Source of the DNA: Euborellia annulipes
Taxonomy: Eukaryota; Arthropoda; Insecta; Dermaptera; Anisolabididae
DNA length: 64,000 nt
Direction of reading: 5' to 3'
Assembly (NCBI GenBank): GCA_023213315.1
Contig: JAKCPI010031751.1
Coordinates: 1-64,000, forward strand
Position numbers and translations under genes: made by a program. The notes beneath the pieces were generated by a model. That model had not been told where the DNA came from. It made no database searches and saw only the letters and a list, made by a program, of their open reading frames with translations. This document shows positions 12,650 to 24,004 of the stretch, in pieces (the first letter of the stretch is position 1; every line of letters begins with the position of its first letter).

Positions 12650-13510
12650 GTATCTGAGGCCAATACCAATTCTATTGAAATACTTGTAGTGTTTGACATT
12701 TTATAATTAAATTTTACCTTGTTTTATATGACACTTGTTTTTAATGTCTGTATTTTTGGGTATCTACGTTACCTGTTATTTTGTAAAGATATTTGGAAAA
12801 AATAAAATATTTTTTTATTACTTTCTTTTATTATTGTTTTGTAAACTTTAAACGGTGCACATTTTTCTTGTCTACTTCCGAGCTCCTTTATACTAGTACA
12901 TTTTGGGTTGCGAACCCTCAACATCTAGCCCCTGATAATACATGTATTAAAATATCTAATAAATTAATAAATAATTAAAAAAAAAAATATATCATTTTTT
13001 TTACCCCTGGTAAAATGTCAAAGCATGAATGATGTTTATGGATGTCTTTTGACGTGGCGGTTGCCTGAATTGCAGGCGCCAATGAATTCTACCCACTGAT
13101 TTTAAAGGGAATATAATAAATGTTCTGATTTTAAATATTAATATAAAAAAAAAATTGTCAAAATGATAACTCTTCTGGAAAATAAGGAAATTATATTTAG
13201 CAAAAAGGAAGTCCTAAACATTCAAAAGCGGATTTTTAATCTTTGATAAAAAGTTTTCTCTTTAATTTATATTTAATTCTGTTCTGAGTTTTGGATTTGC
13301 GAGCCCCACGCCTCTAGTCTTACTTTAAATAAATTATATATTTTTTATTGGATTTCCGTTTTAATTTTTTTTTTTTTTTTTTTTTTAATGTAGTGAAAAG
13401 AAATGGTGATGAAAAGTGAATTATTGAAAAATGGACCTACATTTTTGCTAATTTTTTCTTAAAATGTTTCTTTTTAATTTAATACACTCTATACTGGATG
13501 TGAGTATTAA
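12650..13510. other. AT-rich non-coding stretch
   Basis: No supported gene; poly-T at 13365-13386. Confidence 0.4.
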
Positions 13511-13519
13511 ATATATAGT

Positions 13520-14565
13520 CAGTCAAGGAAAAATAAAAAAATCAATTTATCTGTCCAAGTTTTGAGCACCAATCACGCCCTTTCTCGAGACCTGAGGTCA
13601 CAATAATTATTTATTATACCTAGGGCTCGGATTTCGCCATATTTGCCTTTTTTTAATTTATGGCTTAAAATTTAGGCCAATATGATATGCATACGTTTCA
13701 TAAAATTCTGAATAAAAGAAGAGGCATTTGTTAGTGCCTATAATGCCTATTTTGGCCGATTCTGGGTTTTAGTGCCTATTTCATCTATAAATGCCTTTTT
13801 TAGTGCCTATTTCAAGTTCAAATAGCCAATTTCAATTTTTTACGAGCTATACATATCCTAAATTTAAATTTTTTTTGAATTATCAAGAAAATATTTCAAG
13901 GGGGGGGTAAAGGGGGTAATTACCCCTCCCCGAGATTTGAGAAAAATACTTTTTTCAAAAAAAAATTTATTTTTAATGTAAAATTTTAAAAATTAGTACT
14001 TAAAAACTTGATTTGTATTTATATTCTGGCAAACAAGTACATAATGCGCATTTAAATTACCGAAATTAAGAAAAAATTGTGTGCTGTGTGACCAGTCACA
14101 CCAGTTTACCAAAAAAAAGACATCAATTTTTAAAATTTTTTTATATTATTTCTTAAATAATACCTTTTAAGTGCCTATTTTTACAATAAATGCCTTTTTA
14201 AGTGCCTATTTTAATAATTTTTAGTGCTTAGTTGCCTGCCTATTTTAAAGATTTTCAGTGCCTATAAATCCGAGCCCTAATTATATCTTGATATGAAAAA
14301 CATTTTTTTTTTAACATTAATAATAGCCTTTAACGATCTTACAGTCTAGGGTTAATTAAATATTACCCATAATTGATATTAGACTGTTAGTAACATTGTT
14401 ATAGGCTATTAATAATGTTTAAAAAAAATGTTTTTCATATCGAGATATAATAAATAATTATTGTGACCTCAGTCTCGAGGAAGGGCGTGATTGGTGCTCG
14501 AAACTTGGAAAGATAAATTGCTTTTCTTTATTTTTCTTTGGCTGGCTCCATTTCAAATATTTTTT
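13520..14565. repeat. Palindromic hammerhead-bearing element P3 (split by a hAT element)
   Basis: Left arm 13520-13620 and right arm 14288-14565 are inverted copies (GTCAGTCAAGG...GGTCACAATAATTATTTATT), with ends related to P2. The right arm at 14463-14500 has UCGAGGA, one unpaired A, helix II GGGC/GCUC, GAAACUU; the left arm is a mutated copy on the minus strand (13550-13600). Confidence 0.7.
13621..14279. mobile_element. 659-bp nonautonomous hAT-type element with GCCTATTT subterminal repeats
   Basis: Terminal inverted repeat TAGGGCTCGGATTT at both ends; 8-bp TSD ATTATACC/ATTATATC (13613-13620, 14280-14287, one mismatch). Removing it restores the left arm of P3. Both subterminal regions carry many copies of (A)GTGCCTATTT/TGCCTTTTT, typical of transposase-binding repeats. 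No transposase frame. Confidence 0.82.
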
Positions 14566-15149
14566 ATTTAAATAATTATCAGTTGAATGATTTCATAAAC
14601 TTATTCCTTATTTAAATAGTTTATATATTGTGTACAAATAAAAATGCACTATTCTATTTCATTATAAATAAATAATAACCAATTGAAAAAATGATTAAAT
14701 CAGCCAACTTGTTCTTTTGAGTGTCTGTTAGAAAGAGCAATTTGGCTGCTTAAATTTGGCGCCCTTCCAGCCCAGTTGCCCTAAAAGAAGGACTTTCGCG
14801 TATTTTCGCTTGAATTTCTCTCTATCTATTTCACTTCTCTCAACCCACAGACTCACACCTTAATTGAAAAGATAAAAATCAATAGAGTTGTAAAGCAAAC
14901 GATAAAATTAGTTTTTAGCAATTCGGGAATGTCACTCTCTAATTTCCTTTTATTATTTATTGGATTTTATATTAAATTACTTATGTAAATTATTCTTAAA
15001 AGATTGGAACATTTTTTTTTTTTAAATGAGACTAAAACCACGTTCTCCCGTTTTTTAAGTTCAAACTTTCATGAGTAGACTACTTATATCTATTTCAAAT
15101 TTTGGCTGAAAATATTAGTTTTCGATACATATTAATTATTTATGCTATC

Positions 15150-15265
15150 TTTTTTTTAACACTTTTTTCTCATTCACACTCACACTCACACACAAATTCA
15201 CATAGTCTTTTCGGCAACTTAGGCCATTTAAGACTTTGACTATAACCGTTACATATTTATTTAAA
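15150..15265 (-). repeat. SINE S1 fragment (3' part)
   Basis: TTTTTCTCATTCACACTCAC, CGGCAACTTAGGCCATTTAA and TAACCGTTA in S1 order; tRNA-like half absent. Confidence 0.75.
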
Positions 15266-15375
15266 CTAATTGAGAGGCGAGTGTACCGGACATTGTGGGA
15301 TTGATTTAATTATAACCTTTAATTATAAAAATGATTTGCATCTAAATTTCGTTTCAAAAAGGGTTATAGGATTCT

Positions 15376-15593
15376 CATTCACACTCACATTCAGACAGGC
15401 TTTTTGGCCATTTAAGACTTTGACGATAACCGTTATATTAATAATATATATATATTTGGGGTCCAGGCATTTCTATTTAAGTCATTTGATATCCAAATGG
15501 CTTAAATAAAATAATCGGACTGCCTGGGGTCCGAACCCGCGACGTTCGGTGTAGAAGGTAGGCACGCTACCATCTACTCCAAGCCCCGTGGGC
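15376..15593 (-). repeat. SINE S1 copy with 14-bp TSD
   Basis: Complete tRNA-like head on the minus strand but no poly-A left. Perfect 14-bp TSD GGTTATAGGATTCT (15362-15375, 15594-15607). Inserted in a B-type repeat whose empty-site equivalent is near 10412. Confidence 0.9.
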
Positions 15594-15599
15594 GGTTAT

Positions 15600-16030
15600 A
15601 GGATTCTTTATTGTGTATAAAATATCCAAATATGAGATTAAAATTTATAAACATAATCATAGTTTATTTCAAGCAACATATAAAACGCAAATGGTCAGGT
15701 TTGGAACTAAGGTGCTATGGGAAATTAAATATATCTCGGCACAAAAAAATCTAGTGGGAGAGGAGAGTACCCAACTTTCGATTACCGAAGGTGTGTTATG
15801 TGTTAAGCAACACCAGATTTTTTTCCCTAAGAAGTACAAGAGTAAAGTACAGTTTTGAATTCAAAATGAGAATACCCAATATAAAGAGCATCTAAAAAAC
15901 AAATGAATTAAAAATTTTAATTAAAATCGTTAGAGCAAATTTTAAGAAAATAAAAAAAAAAAAACGAAAAAAGTACATCAGTAAAGTACTAGTACATTTT
16001 GGCCGATGTGATTGAAATTACTTGAGATAC
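15600..16030. repeat. Rearranged family B copies
   Basis: 15600-15740 matches 10411-10540. 15740-15815 is a decayed terminal hairpin. 15815-16025 is the B body in reverse (AAGTACAAGAGTAAAGTACA..., AAAGTACATCAGTAAAGTAC). This looks like two B copies joined at the hairpin. Confidence 0.65.
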
Positions 16031-16203
16031 TTGCGTACATAATAAATTTGTAATTGTTTTTTCTCTAACAAAATAATAAATGATTTAAAAATAAAAGTAT
16101 AATAAAAAGTAAAAAATTCTACGATTTTTTCCTTTTTTTTTGGTAGGGGGAGGGGCGCAAATTATAATCTAGGATTCCCTTTTTGCTTGAAATTCAGTTG
16201 TTT

Positions 16204-16492
16204 CAGTGGCGTAGTGAGCTTAACTCGCGCCCGGGGCACAATACCTTTTTATCGCCCCCCCCCCCCATTCGAAAACCATATATTATATGTAAAACATACA
16301 AAATTATTATATTACACTGGCACTAAATTTAAAATATAATATTTTATAATATATTATATTTTCCAGAAATCAATTATAATAAAATTTAAAATTATCCCGC
16401 AATTTTTTTGTTTTGCGGACCATTTGGCGCCCCTTTGTGAGTAGCGCCCGGGGCATCATGACCCCCCTTGCTCCCCCCTCGCTACGCCACTG
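16204..16492. mobile_element. 289-bp hAT-type MITE, copy 1
   Basis: Ends CAGTGGCGTAGTGAGC and GCTACGCCACTG are inverted. Perfect 8-bp TSD AGTTGTTT (16196-16203, 16493-16500). Interior AT-rich between GC-rich ends with CGCCCGGGGCA on both sides. Confidence 0.9.
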
Positions 16493-16554
16493 AGTTGTTT
16501 TCACAATAAATTAAATGAATTTCAAGTGAAATATAAAAAAATGGGATTTAACAA

Positions 16555-16720
16555 AATAACTCAAAAACGAAAGAACTCTGGATACTCAAATTTTATACTT
16601 AAGCTAAGTACCCATGTCGCAAGCATGGGGAGGAATTTCATTGAAATCGGCCAAAGATTACTTTACTAATGTACTTTTTCAATTTTTTTTTTTTTTTCTC
16701 ACAATTGGCTTTAAATTAAA
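16555..16720 (+). repeat. Family B internal fragment
   Basis: AAAACGAAAGAACTC, a TTAAGCTAAGTACCC block and AATCGGCCAAAGA in B order, diverged. Confidence 0.55.
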
Positions 16721-16844
16721 ATTTATAATTTTAAATACTAAACTAAACAAAAATTTTTGACCACTTAATTAAAGCCACTAAAGCAAATTTAATTTTGAAA
16801 AACATAAGCGATTATATAGTCCATTAATTAATATAATAGAAAAA

Positions 16845-16940
16845 GGAAGGTACACAGGGGTTGCACCACGGTTCTGAACTTACATTTAGATGAGTACATA
16901 TCGGAAGATTCGTGGTTCGACTCCGAAGATACCTCCTTTA
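16845..16940 (+). repeat. tRNA-like SINE fragment
   Basis: B-box-like GTGGTTCGACTCCG and GGGGTTGCACCACGG resemble the tRNA-like modules inside the 56.9-kb hAT element. Confidence 0.4.
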
Positions 16941-17671
16941 TCTCTTATTTTAATTAATAAATATTCGCTTATATGTTTTTCATTATTACTTCATGGACGT
17001 GGGTATAATTCTTAAATTTAATTTTGATTAATGAATGAATATATGCCGATGCTAATTAAAATTTAATCTAAAGGCGGCATAATATAAATAATTAAAGCTT
17101 TTAAAGCATGCTTCTCTTATTTCATATATCGGTCTATTATGAATTGAGCTTTTGATTAAACTATAGTACCAGAAGAAATAAACTTGTTCAACCAAAATCA
17201 CGATATGACTCGACTGACGATAGTTTCTAAGAATTTTCAAAATTAATTAATGTCAGAAGCCTTTTTGTACGTATTTGTATTGTTATTTATTCAAGTTTAA
17301 AGGGGCAAGGTCCCTTTAACATAGATACTAAATTTAGAATATTCGATCATTTCAGTTAAATTTTTTATCGAAATCCAACAACATCTTAAAATTTTAATAG
17401 ATTCTCAAATGAGAAAAACTCGATCACTTTTCATTTTCATAGGAGGCCGCCAAGTTTCATTATTTTATTATTTAATAAGATTTATAGCAAGTATAATTTT
17501 TCTATTATATTAAAATGGTCATTTTTAATAGGCAATCGAAATAAAGTGGGAGGATAGAAAAAATTCTTGGAACGAATGTTAAATACTTTTTAATTCCTTA
17601 AATGTATTCAGGATATAATCAGAATACATTTTTATTTATTTTATTTATTTTTATTTTAATTAAGATATTTT

Positions 17672-17951
17672 CAGTGGCGTAGCGATGGGGGAGGGCAAGG
17701 GGGGTCATCATGCCTCGGGCGCTACTCACAAAGGGGCGCCAAATGGTCCGCAAAACAAAAAAATTGCTGGATAATTTTTATTTTTATTATAATTGATTTC
17801 TGGAAAATATATTTTAAATTTAGTGCCAATGTAATATAATAATTGTATATACAGTATTTTACATATAATATTATATGGTTTTCGAATGGGGGGGTGGGGG
17901 CGCTATAAAGGTATTGTGTCCCGGGCGCAAGTTAAGCTCGCTACGCCCCTG
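17672..17951. mobile_element. 280-bp hAT-type MITE, copy 2 (opposite orientation)
   Basis: Same family as 16204-16492, inverted: CAGTGGCGTAGCGATGGGGG ... TCGCTACGCCCCTG. Imperfect 8-bp TSD GATATTTT/GACATATT (6 of 8). Confidence 0.85.
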
Positions 17952-17982
17952 GACATATTCATATATTAATCTAATTTCTTTT

Positions 17983-18960
17983 TACTTTCTCTTACCTCTA
18001 TGTATATGTTAATATACATATGTATATATAGAGAGAAAGTATTGGATTCATGTCAAAAATGCGATGTCGAGATTTTGATGGATATACACGTTTTGAGGTC
18101 CCCTGAGTCCGAAAAAGTGGTTTGTCTGTCCGTCTGTCTGTGTGCCTGTGTTCAATTTTAAGCATGATGGAATTGAGCTAGAGGTTGAAATTTTATGTTT
18201 AAGTTAGGCACCCCCATGGAGCATGAAAATAAGCTTTTAATCAAAATCGGCCAAATATACTACTAATACTAATACTTTACTGATGTAGTTTTTCAGTTTT
18301 TTTTTTCGTTTTTCTCAAAGTTCTATCCAACGATTTTGATTAAGATTCACAAATGAATTATGTTTTAGATACTCTTTAAAATGTATATTCTCATTTTGCC
18401 ATTGGAATCTTCTGAAGACCACTTTACTCTTGTACTTCATAGGAAAGATCAGGGGGGTCAAACTCGGTTTATTTACATTTTTTTCCATTTCAAGAGAGTG
18501 ACGTCATGGAGCTACTCCTTTTGTAAAAAATCGTTCGAAACAAACAATTTATAAAAATTTATACACGGCATATTATTAATAAAGCAGTGTAAATATCAGG
18601 GTCTAAATTAGTTTAGTCAGAAACTTTACAATTTGCAAATAAAACAAAATGAATGTGAACTAGGTTATAAACAGTCAACAACACGGCTTCATGACGTGGA
18701 CCAATCAAAAACTGTGACCTGAAAATTGTTTGTTTACTAGTTTCTGGCCAACCTGTGTATTTAAAGACCTTGGGAAAGATAGGAAAATTGTTGCCATGGT
18801 AACAAAATATTAATATAAATATTTTCCCATGTTTACAAATATACCGTACTAAATATATGTCGATACAAAAAATCTGGTGTGACAAGCACAGTACACAACT
18901 TTCTCTTGCCGAAGAGTAAGAGAAAGTTGTGTGCTGTGCGACCAGTCACAACATATTTTT
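17983..18960 (+). repeat. Near-complete family B copy split by a hAT MITE
   Basis: Starts TTTTTACTTTCTCTTACC, passes TGATGGATATACACGTTTTG, GTCTGTCCGTCTGTCTGTG, ACTTTACTGATGTAGTTTTT, CACTTTACTCTTGTACTTCA, and ends in the hairpin AATCTGGTGTGAC...GACCAGTCACA at 18866-18955. Confidence 0.85.
18450..18772. mobile_element. 323-bp hAT-type MITE inside family B
   Basis: Begins CAGGGGGGTCAAACTCG, a typical hAT terminal motif, and ends ...AAAGACCTTG. Perfect 8-bp TSD GGAAAGAT (18442-18449, 18773-18780); excision restores the B sequence. Confidence 0.85.
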
Positions 18961-19189
18961 AATATTTGCAAATTTATTCTCTATAAAATATATATTTTTT
19001 TTTTATTCTAGTAAATTAAAAATTGGAAATTTGTTAAAGGGCATTTAAATAATCCAATGTTGAATTAATATCTAGGCTACACATTTTTCTAATGAAATTA
19101 AAAAAAAAAATTATAACAGTTATATGGATGATAAAATTGAATAAAAATTCAGCGTAATATGCTAATACCCTTTCTTGTCGGTGTTTCTC

Positions 19190-19562
19190 GGGGGGGGGGG
19201 GGTAATCTGGTGTGACTCGTCGCACAGCACGAGAGGCGTATACAGAAATTTTTCGGGGGGGGGGGCTGTTCTCAAAAGTTTTTCTACGAAAAATTTTGCT
19301 TTTCGCGGAACCAAAAATTTTTTCGTGTGCCGTTCGCGGAACCAAAAATTTTTTCGTGTGCCGTTCGCGGAACCATTTTTTTCCGCCCGCGGAACCAAAA
19401 ATTTTTTGTGCCATTCGCGGAACCAAATTTTTTCACATGTTCCGTTTGCGGAACCAAAAATTTTTCATGCTCCGTTCGCGGTTTCTAAAATTTTTCCCGT
19501 ATTTTTAAATCTCGGGGGGGGGGATAATTACCCCCTTTACCCCCCCCCTGTATCCGCCCTTG
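19190..19562. mobile_element. G-run MITE with 31-bp internal tandem repeat
   Basis: Ends GAGGCGTATACAG and (reversed) AAGGGCGGATACAG are inverted, each followed by long G runs. The interior (about 19300-19485) holds seven copies of a 23-31 bp unit with GCGGAACCAAAAATTTTT; the first three are spaced exactly 31 bp (19303, 19334, 19365). Overlapping frames of 98-143 codons on both strands are artefacts of this repeat. Confidence 0.7.
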
Positions 19563-19564
19563 CT

Positions 19565-20865
19565 ATAGGCCTACTTTCTCTATTAATTTTTTCAAGCCAT
19601 AAATGAATACAGGTCCTTAAAATTGAAATCGAAAAGTGGCTTAATTTTTTTAATATTCTCTTGATTTATAAGAAAATATTAAGTTGTTTTTTTTTTTTTT
19701 TTAAGAAAATATTAATTTAATTTCAAACCTTAGTGAGTTATCGTTTTTAGATGATATTGGAACCTTAATGTGTTTCGTTCCGCCGTTCGATTCCGTATTA
19801 GTTTTTTTTTTTATTTTTTTTTTTTTCATTTCGTCTTTTATTTATATTTTTTTTTATCATGGTTAAAAAGACAAAAAGTTAAAAGTTTTATCAAGTTAAA
19901 TTGAAATAAAGTAAACTTTTTTTTTTAATAAAAATAATATAAAAAAAATAATATTGATATTTATAATAAAAAAAATTTTTTAAATATTTATTTAAACCAA
20001 ATACTGTATAACATTAAATGTTTTTTACTTAAAAATTAATTTCTAACCAAAATAATTTTTAAATTTGCTAGTGTATATTCTAAGCAAGGCATTTTTGATA
20101 AGACTAAAGTTATAAACATTGTTTTGCTTAATAACAGGCTCTGAATGTCAGCTTAAGGTGATACCTCAAAAGCCTTCGACAAATTCCTCTTTGAGGACTT
20201 ACTTGTAGCAAATCTCAATAGGAAACAAAGGAATCTATGAACTAAGAATTCCTTCCTAGGTTCATAGAAACCGGGGTGTAAAACAAAAGGGTTCATTAGT
20301 TCAACAATCTTCATTTAGGTAGATCAACTTATACTTAGAGTTTATAGATTACTAATAATTACTAGATGCTTGAACTAAGCGAATTTTCCTTCTTTTGTAT
20401 ATTTGTAGGAGTAGCAGTAAAATTCATTCAAGCTTCTCTTAATGTTTTAGACTACAAAAAATTCTTTTAAAAATACAGGCCTCGTCTATAGATTTTTTAA
20501 TTTTCTTGCTAAGGAAATTCCATTTTCCTAAGCGAGGAAATTACATTGGATATGAGAAATATAACAAACGACCCATATAAATTTGCATTTTTTTTTTTCA
20601 TTCAGAGATACTGCCATATTTTTTCACACTTCTCAGTTTAGCTGATAATGATATCTTGGTGATTCGCCAATTCCCCCCAAATAATTTTATTAAATTATTA
20701 AACTACCCTATATTAATTAACGTTTTAAACAACAAATTTGAATTTTAATCTTTGGTGTTAATTATTTATTCTGATCTATACTATCATTCAGGCCATTTTG
20801 GCATTAACAATAATTAATATTGATTGAACATGACAAGATAATTAATTATTTAAAAGAAAGAAATG
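19565..20865. other. AT-rich non-coding stretch
   Basis: Many poly-T tracts (19680-19860). No gene seen. Confidence 0.4.
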
Positions 20866-20867
20866 AT

Positions 20868-21092
20868 TTAAAAGGCAGGATCTTTTAACCAGAAGAAATC
20901 ACTTCGTTTGTTGTAAATATTTCTATGTGAGTCAGTGCATTGCTGATTTTGCAAATCGTCTTTAATTATATCCAATGAAATTAGAAATTGAAAATACTGA
21001 AGATGATGTCATCTTACACCGAAATATTTACAATAAATTGAGAAAAACACAAAGTGATTTCTTCTGGCTGAAAAGTCCTTCCTTTTAAATAA
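20868..21092. repeat. Palindromic hammerhead-like element P4
   Basis: Inverted arms AAGGCAGGATCTTTTAACCAG... and ...CTGGCTGAAAAGTCCTTCCTT. The right arm (20984-21036, plus) reads CUGAAGA, unpaired U, helix II GAUGU/ACACC (4 of 5 pairs), GAAAUAUU, with partial helix I (AUUG/CAAU plus two pairs). The left arm keeps only GAAATATTTACAA on the minus strand. Confidence 0.55.
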
Positions 21093-21094
21093 TT

Positions 21095-23285
21095 AACAAA
21101 TCTACTATGTTCAAACTAATTAGGCCTATTCTTTTGTAAATGAAAAATTTGTTAAGTCAAATCTCTCTACCTTAATTCATTTTTTTTTTTTTTGTTGTTA
21201 ATTAAAATTTTTTATATTCAATACATTTATGTACTTAAGTTTATATTTTCCGTAAAACATAAAACATATCGACGTGTAAAAAAAAAAAAAAACTTTTTTC
21301 ATATTTGAAATTTCATTTGACTTTTTGTCTGCATACTGCCATTTAGTTGAAATCTTGATCTTACATGAGAAAATGACGTCATAAGGAAAGAAAGATTTTT
21401 CTTGAAAGTATACATTTCCTAGTGGCGGAAGATCATCACCGATTTTAACTGACTTTTCCTTCATTCCAGTCTCTCGGACCCTATGAAGAATCATATTATG
21501 CATTGGGAAGATTTGCTCACTCTCTCATTTCTTCACAAAGGCAATGAAAGAAAAATAGCTCCTGGGCCACCCCTTGTACTAAGGGTCAAGTTTCTGAAAA
21601 TTTTTTTAAATTACATTGGATACACTACCAGTTGCTTTTAATAAAGTAAAAATGGCGAAGATGTCTAAACAAGATGCCGAACAAGACCTCGAAAAAAACA
21701 AGAAAAATAAATGTTTCGTACAAATAAACATATTTTACAAATTACGTACTTGTATAGTAATAATACTTTCTCTTTCTCAAGATAATTGAGGATAATAAAT
21801 TTTCTTGGATAGAATTAATATCAGAACACTATTAAATTAATTGAAGTGGAAAACAAATTCCCTGCTGGTGGTAAGAACATTAGTACAAGTTGAGCTATCA
21901 GTGCTGAGAGCCTTTAACGAGTTACAGCCCTTTTTCGGCACCCCCTGCTTCAGTTCAATAGCAGGCACCCGAGAAAGGCTGTTAAGGTTAACGATGCATC
22001 GCTATCAGTGGGGGCAATCAACCCAAATAACGACACGGCCACTATGATAAAAGGACAAGAACGGGGAGAAAAAGAAGAAGGTTATATTTATATTTATTAT
22101 CTTCTGAGGAGGAAAAGTACAAATGATCCCTTCTACTGTAAATTGCGCCGTCTCTTGAGAGAAATATAAAAAATGAAATTCATTTTTCATTTATTATTTA
22201 TTTAAAAGATTGAAACGCGAGATATATTTTGAGAAATTCATTATCTCACAAAATTTAGAGTGATAAATTTAAGAAATTTTTTTTTTTAAAGAAGAAAATG
22301 CATCTTATTTATATTCAATTTTATTATAGTTCATGTTAAATTAAATAAAAAAAAAAAAAAATATTTTACGATAATTACTTTTTTAAAATGAAGAAATTTT
22401 TCAATTAAATTTCAAACAAGAATCATCAGAGTTTCTTATCAAATAAATTAAAAAATAGAAAGAGTTATCATACCCGAATTTTTTTTTTAACAAATGACTG
22501 TTAAATAATAATTGATTAAAAAGTTAAAAATAAAGAAAAAATAATACTACCTGCATAATTTAAAAGAAAATTGATTTTAGAATTTCTAATTATAATGTTT
22601 CTTTTTTTTTTTTTAAGAAATAATGGCCCTTAAAGTTTGATAAGATTTCATTACGTGAGCTTTAAAACTTATAAAAAAATATACTCCCCAGCAAAAATAA
22701 CCATAAAAATTAAAATAAAGCTCAACGAGAAAATGTTATCATTGAAGGCAATCGGCAAATAACTACGAGGGGAAAGTAAATCAAAAAATTTATAACAATT
22801 CTTATACATATATCATTTATTTAAGTACAGTATATACTGCAGGTAATCGATTTTATCTCTATATCATATTTTACCATGTCCTTTCATTAAAAATATATTG
22901 AATAAATGGATAATATAATTAACTTGAATTTTCATTTCTTAAATAATGAGTGGTGATCATGGAATCATTATTTTGACTGACTTTTTATTACTGTTTTAAA
23001 TATCCCGAGGGTGCATATATTTTACCTAAAAAGTCTTGCTCCCTTTTTGGTAATAGGTCTAACTTAAAATAGAAATTTTAATATTTCTTTTGTGGAATGA
23101 ATTCTTATAATTAGGCTATAACATTTGAGATATATTTCAACAGGCTTCTAAATTTGGAAAAAAATAATATTACGTCACATTTCGAATCGACGTATCGTAG
23201 TCGAAAAATAGTATACAGGTATTTTTAACACTAAAAAGAAAAAAAAAATTTTGCATTAGATTGTTAAATATAAATATTTTTTTGA
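21095..23285. other. Non-coding stretch with one GC-balanced block at 21840-22065
   Basis: The 68-codon frame at 21841-22047 lies in sequence less AT-biased than its surroundings, but I recognise no domain. Could be an unknown exon or relic. Confidence 0.35.
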
Positions 23286-23289
23286 CATT

Positions 23290-23440
23290 TATTTTGGCAT
23301 CTGAAACCATTTAGAGCCACCTTCTGTATTTTTCAAAATTAATTAGAAACCAATATAATTTAAAATTTCAGACGGGTAATGAACCCCTGATTCCTAGTAG
23401 AGTGAGCGCCGCAATTAAGTCCCCACCTGATAGCTATAGC
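23290..23440 (-). repeat. S3-like SINE fragment
   Basis: Minus strand has a B-box-like GGGTTCATTACCC and the ACCATTTAGA motif (plus strand) shared with the S3 copy at 25441. Confidence 0.5.
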
Positions 23441-23446
23441 CTTAAG

Positions 23447-23590
23447 TACTGTATATCGTATAGTATATGGTATATGGTGAAATAATTTTAAATTTGAAAA
23501 CGTAAAATAAAATCATCTGTACCAGATTTTGCGTTTTACCTTTTCGGTCATTAAAATTATTTCACTATACACCATCTACTATACCATATA
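23447..23590. repeat. Short palindromic MITE-like repeat
   Basis: TATAGTATATGGTATATGGTG...AAAACG is mirrored by its complement ending CACCATCTACTATACC. Confidence 0.6.
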
Positions 23591-23645
23591 TTTTTTAATT
23601 AATTATATATATATATAAATCGGATGGATGTGCTTCCTCCCCATC

Positions 23646-23785
23646 CCCCGTGGCTGAACGTCACTATTGATAACTTTTAAAAGTCAAGGGGTGTGGGTTA
23701 GGATTCCAGGCAATCCGAGAAATATTTATTTAAATCATATTGATACTAAATGGTATAAATAAATGTGCCTGGACCCCAATTGTAA
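23646..23785 (+). repeat. Diverged S1-like SINE
   Basis: CGTGGCTGAACG, GGGTTAGGATTCCAGGCAAT, TTTATTTAAATCATATTGAT, GCCTGGACCCC follow the S1 plan with many changes. Confidence 0.5.
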
Positions 23786-23834
23786 TCTATATATCATAAT
23801 TAATTGTAAAAAAATCAATTAATTGTAATATGAG

Positions 23835-24000
23835 GATGTGTGGTGTTTTGTTAGCGAAGATGTAAAATGGAAGATTATATTTTGTCGACGTTTCGAGAGC
23901 CGATCCCATTCATCATCAGAACAAAATAGATTTTAGAATATCAGGCTCGTTGACAATTCAATGTAGCAATGTCTTTATCAATCTTTATTTGCTTGAAAAT
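23835..24000 (-). repeat. Single-arm hammerhead element P5
   Basis: Only one arm was found. See the ribozyme entry at 23879-23928. Flanking sequence has no clear inverted partner. Confidence 0.55.
23879..23928 (-). ncRNA. Hammerhead-like ribozyme with intact core, P5
   Basis: Minus strand: helix I strand AUUUUGUU, core CUGAUGA, unpaired U, a short weak helix II, GAAACGUC, then helix I strand GACAAAAU. The two helix I strands pair over 8 positions (one G-U). All invariant core bases are present, so this is the best-preserved motif in the window; the weak point is helix II (only GA/UC next to the core). Confidence 0.7.
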
Positions 24001-24004
24001 TCTC

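Noticed and set aside
19034..19606. Overlapping frames of 78-143 codons on both strands
   Set aside because: Produced by the 31-bp GCGGAACC tandem repeat and G runs of a MITE.
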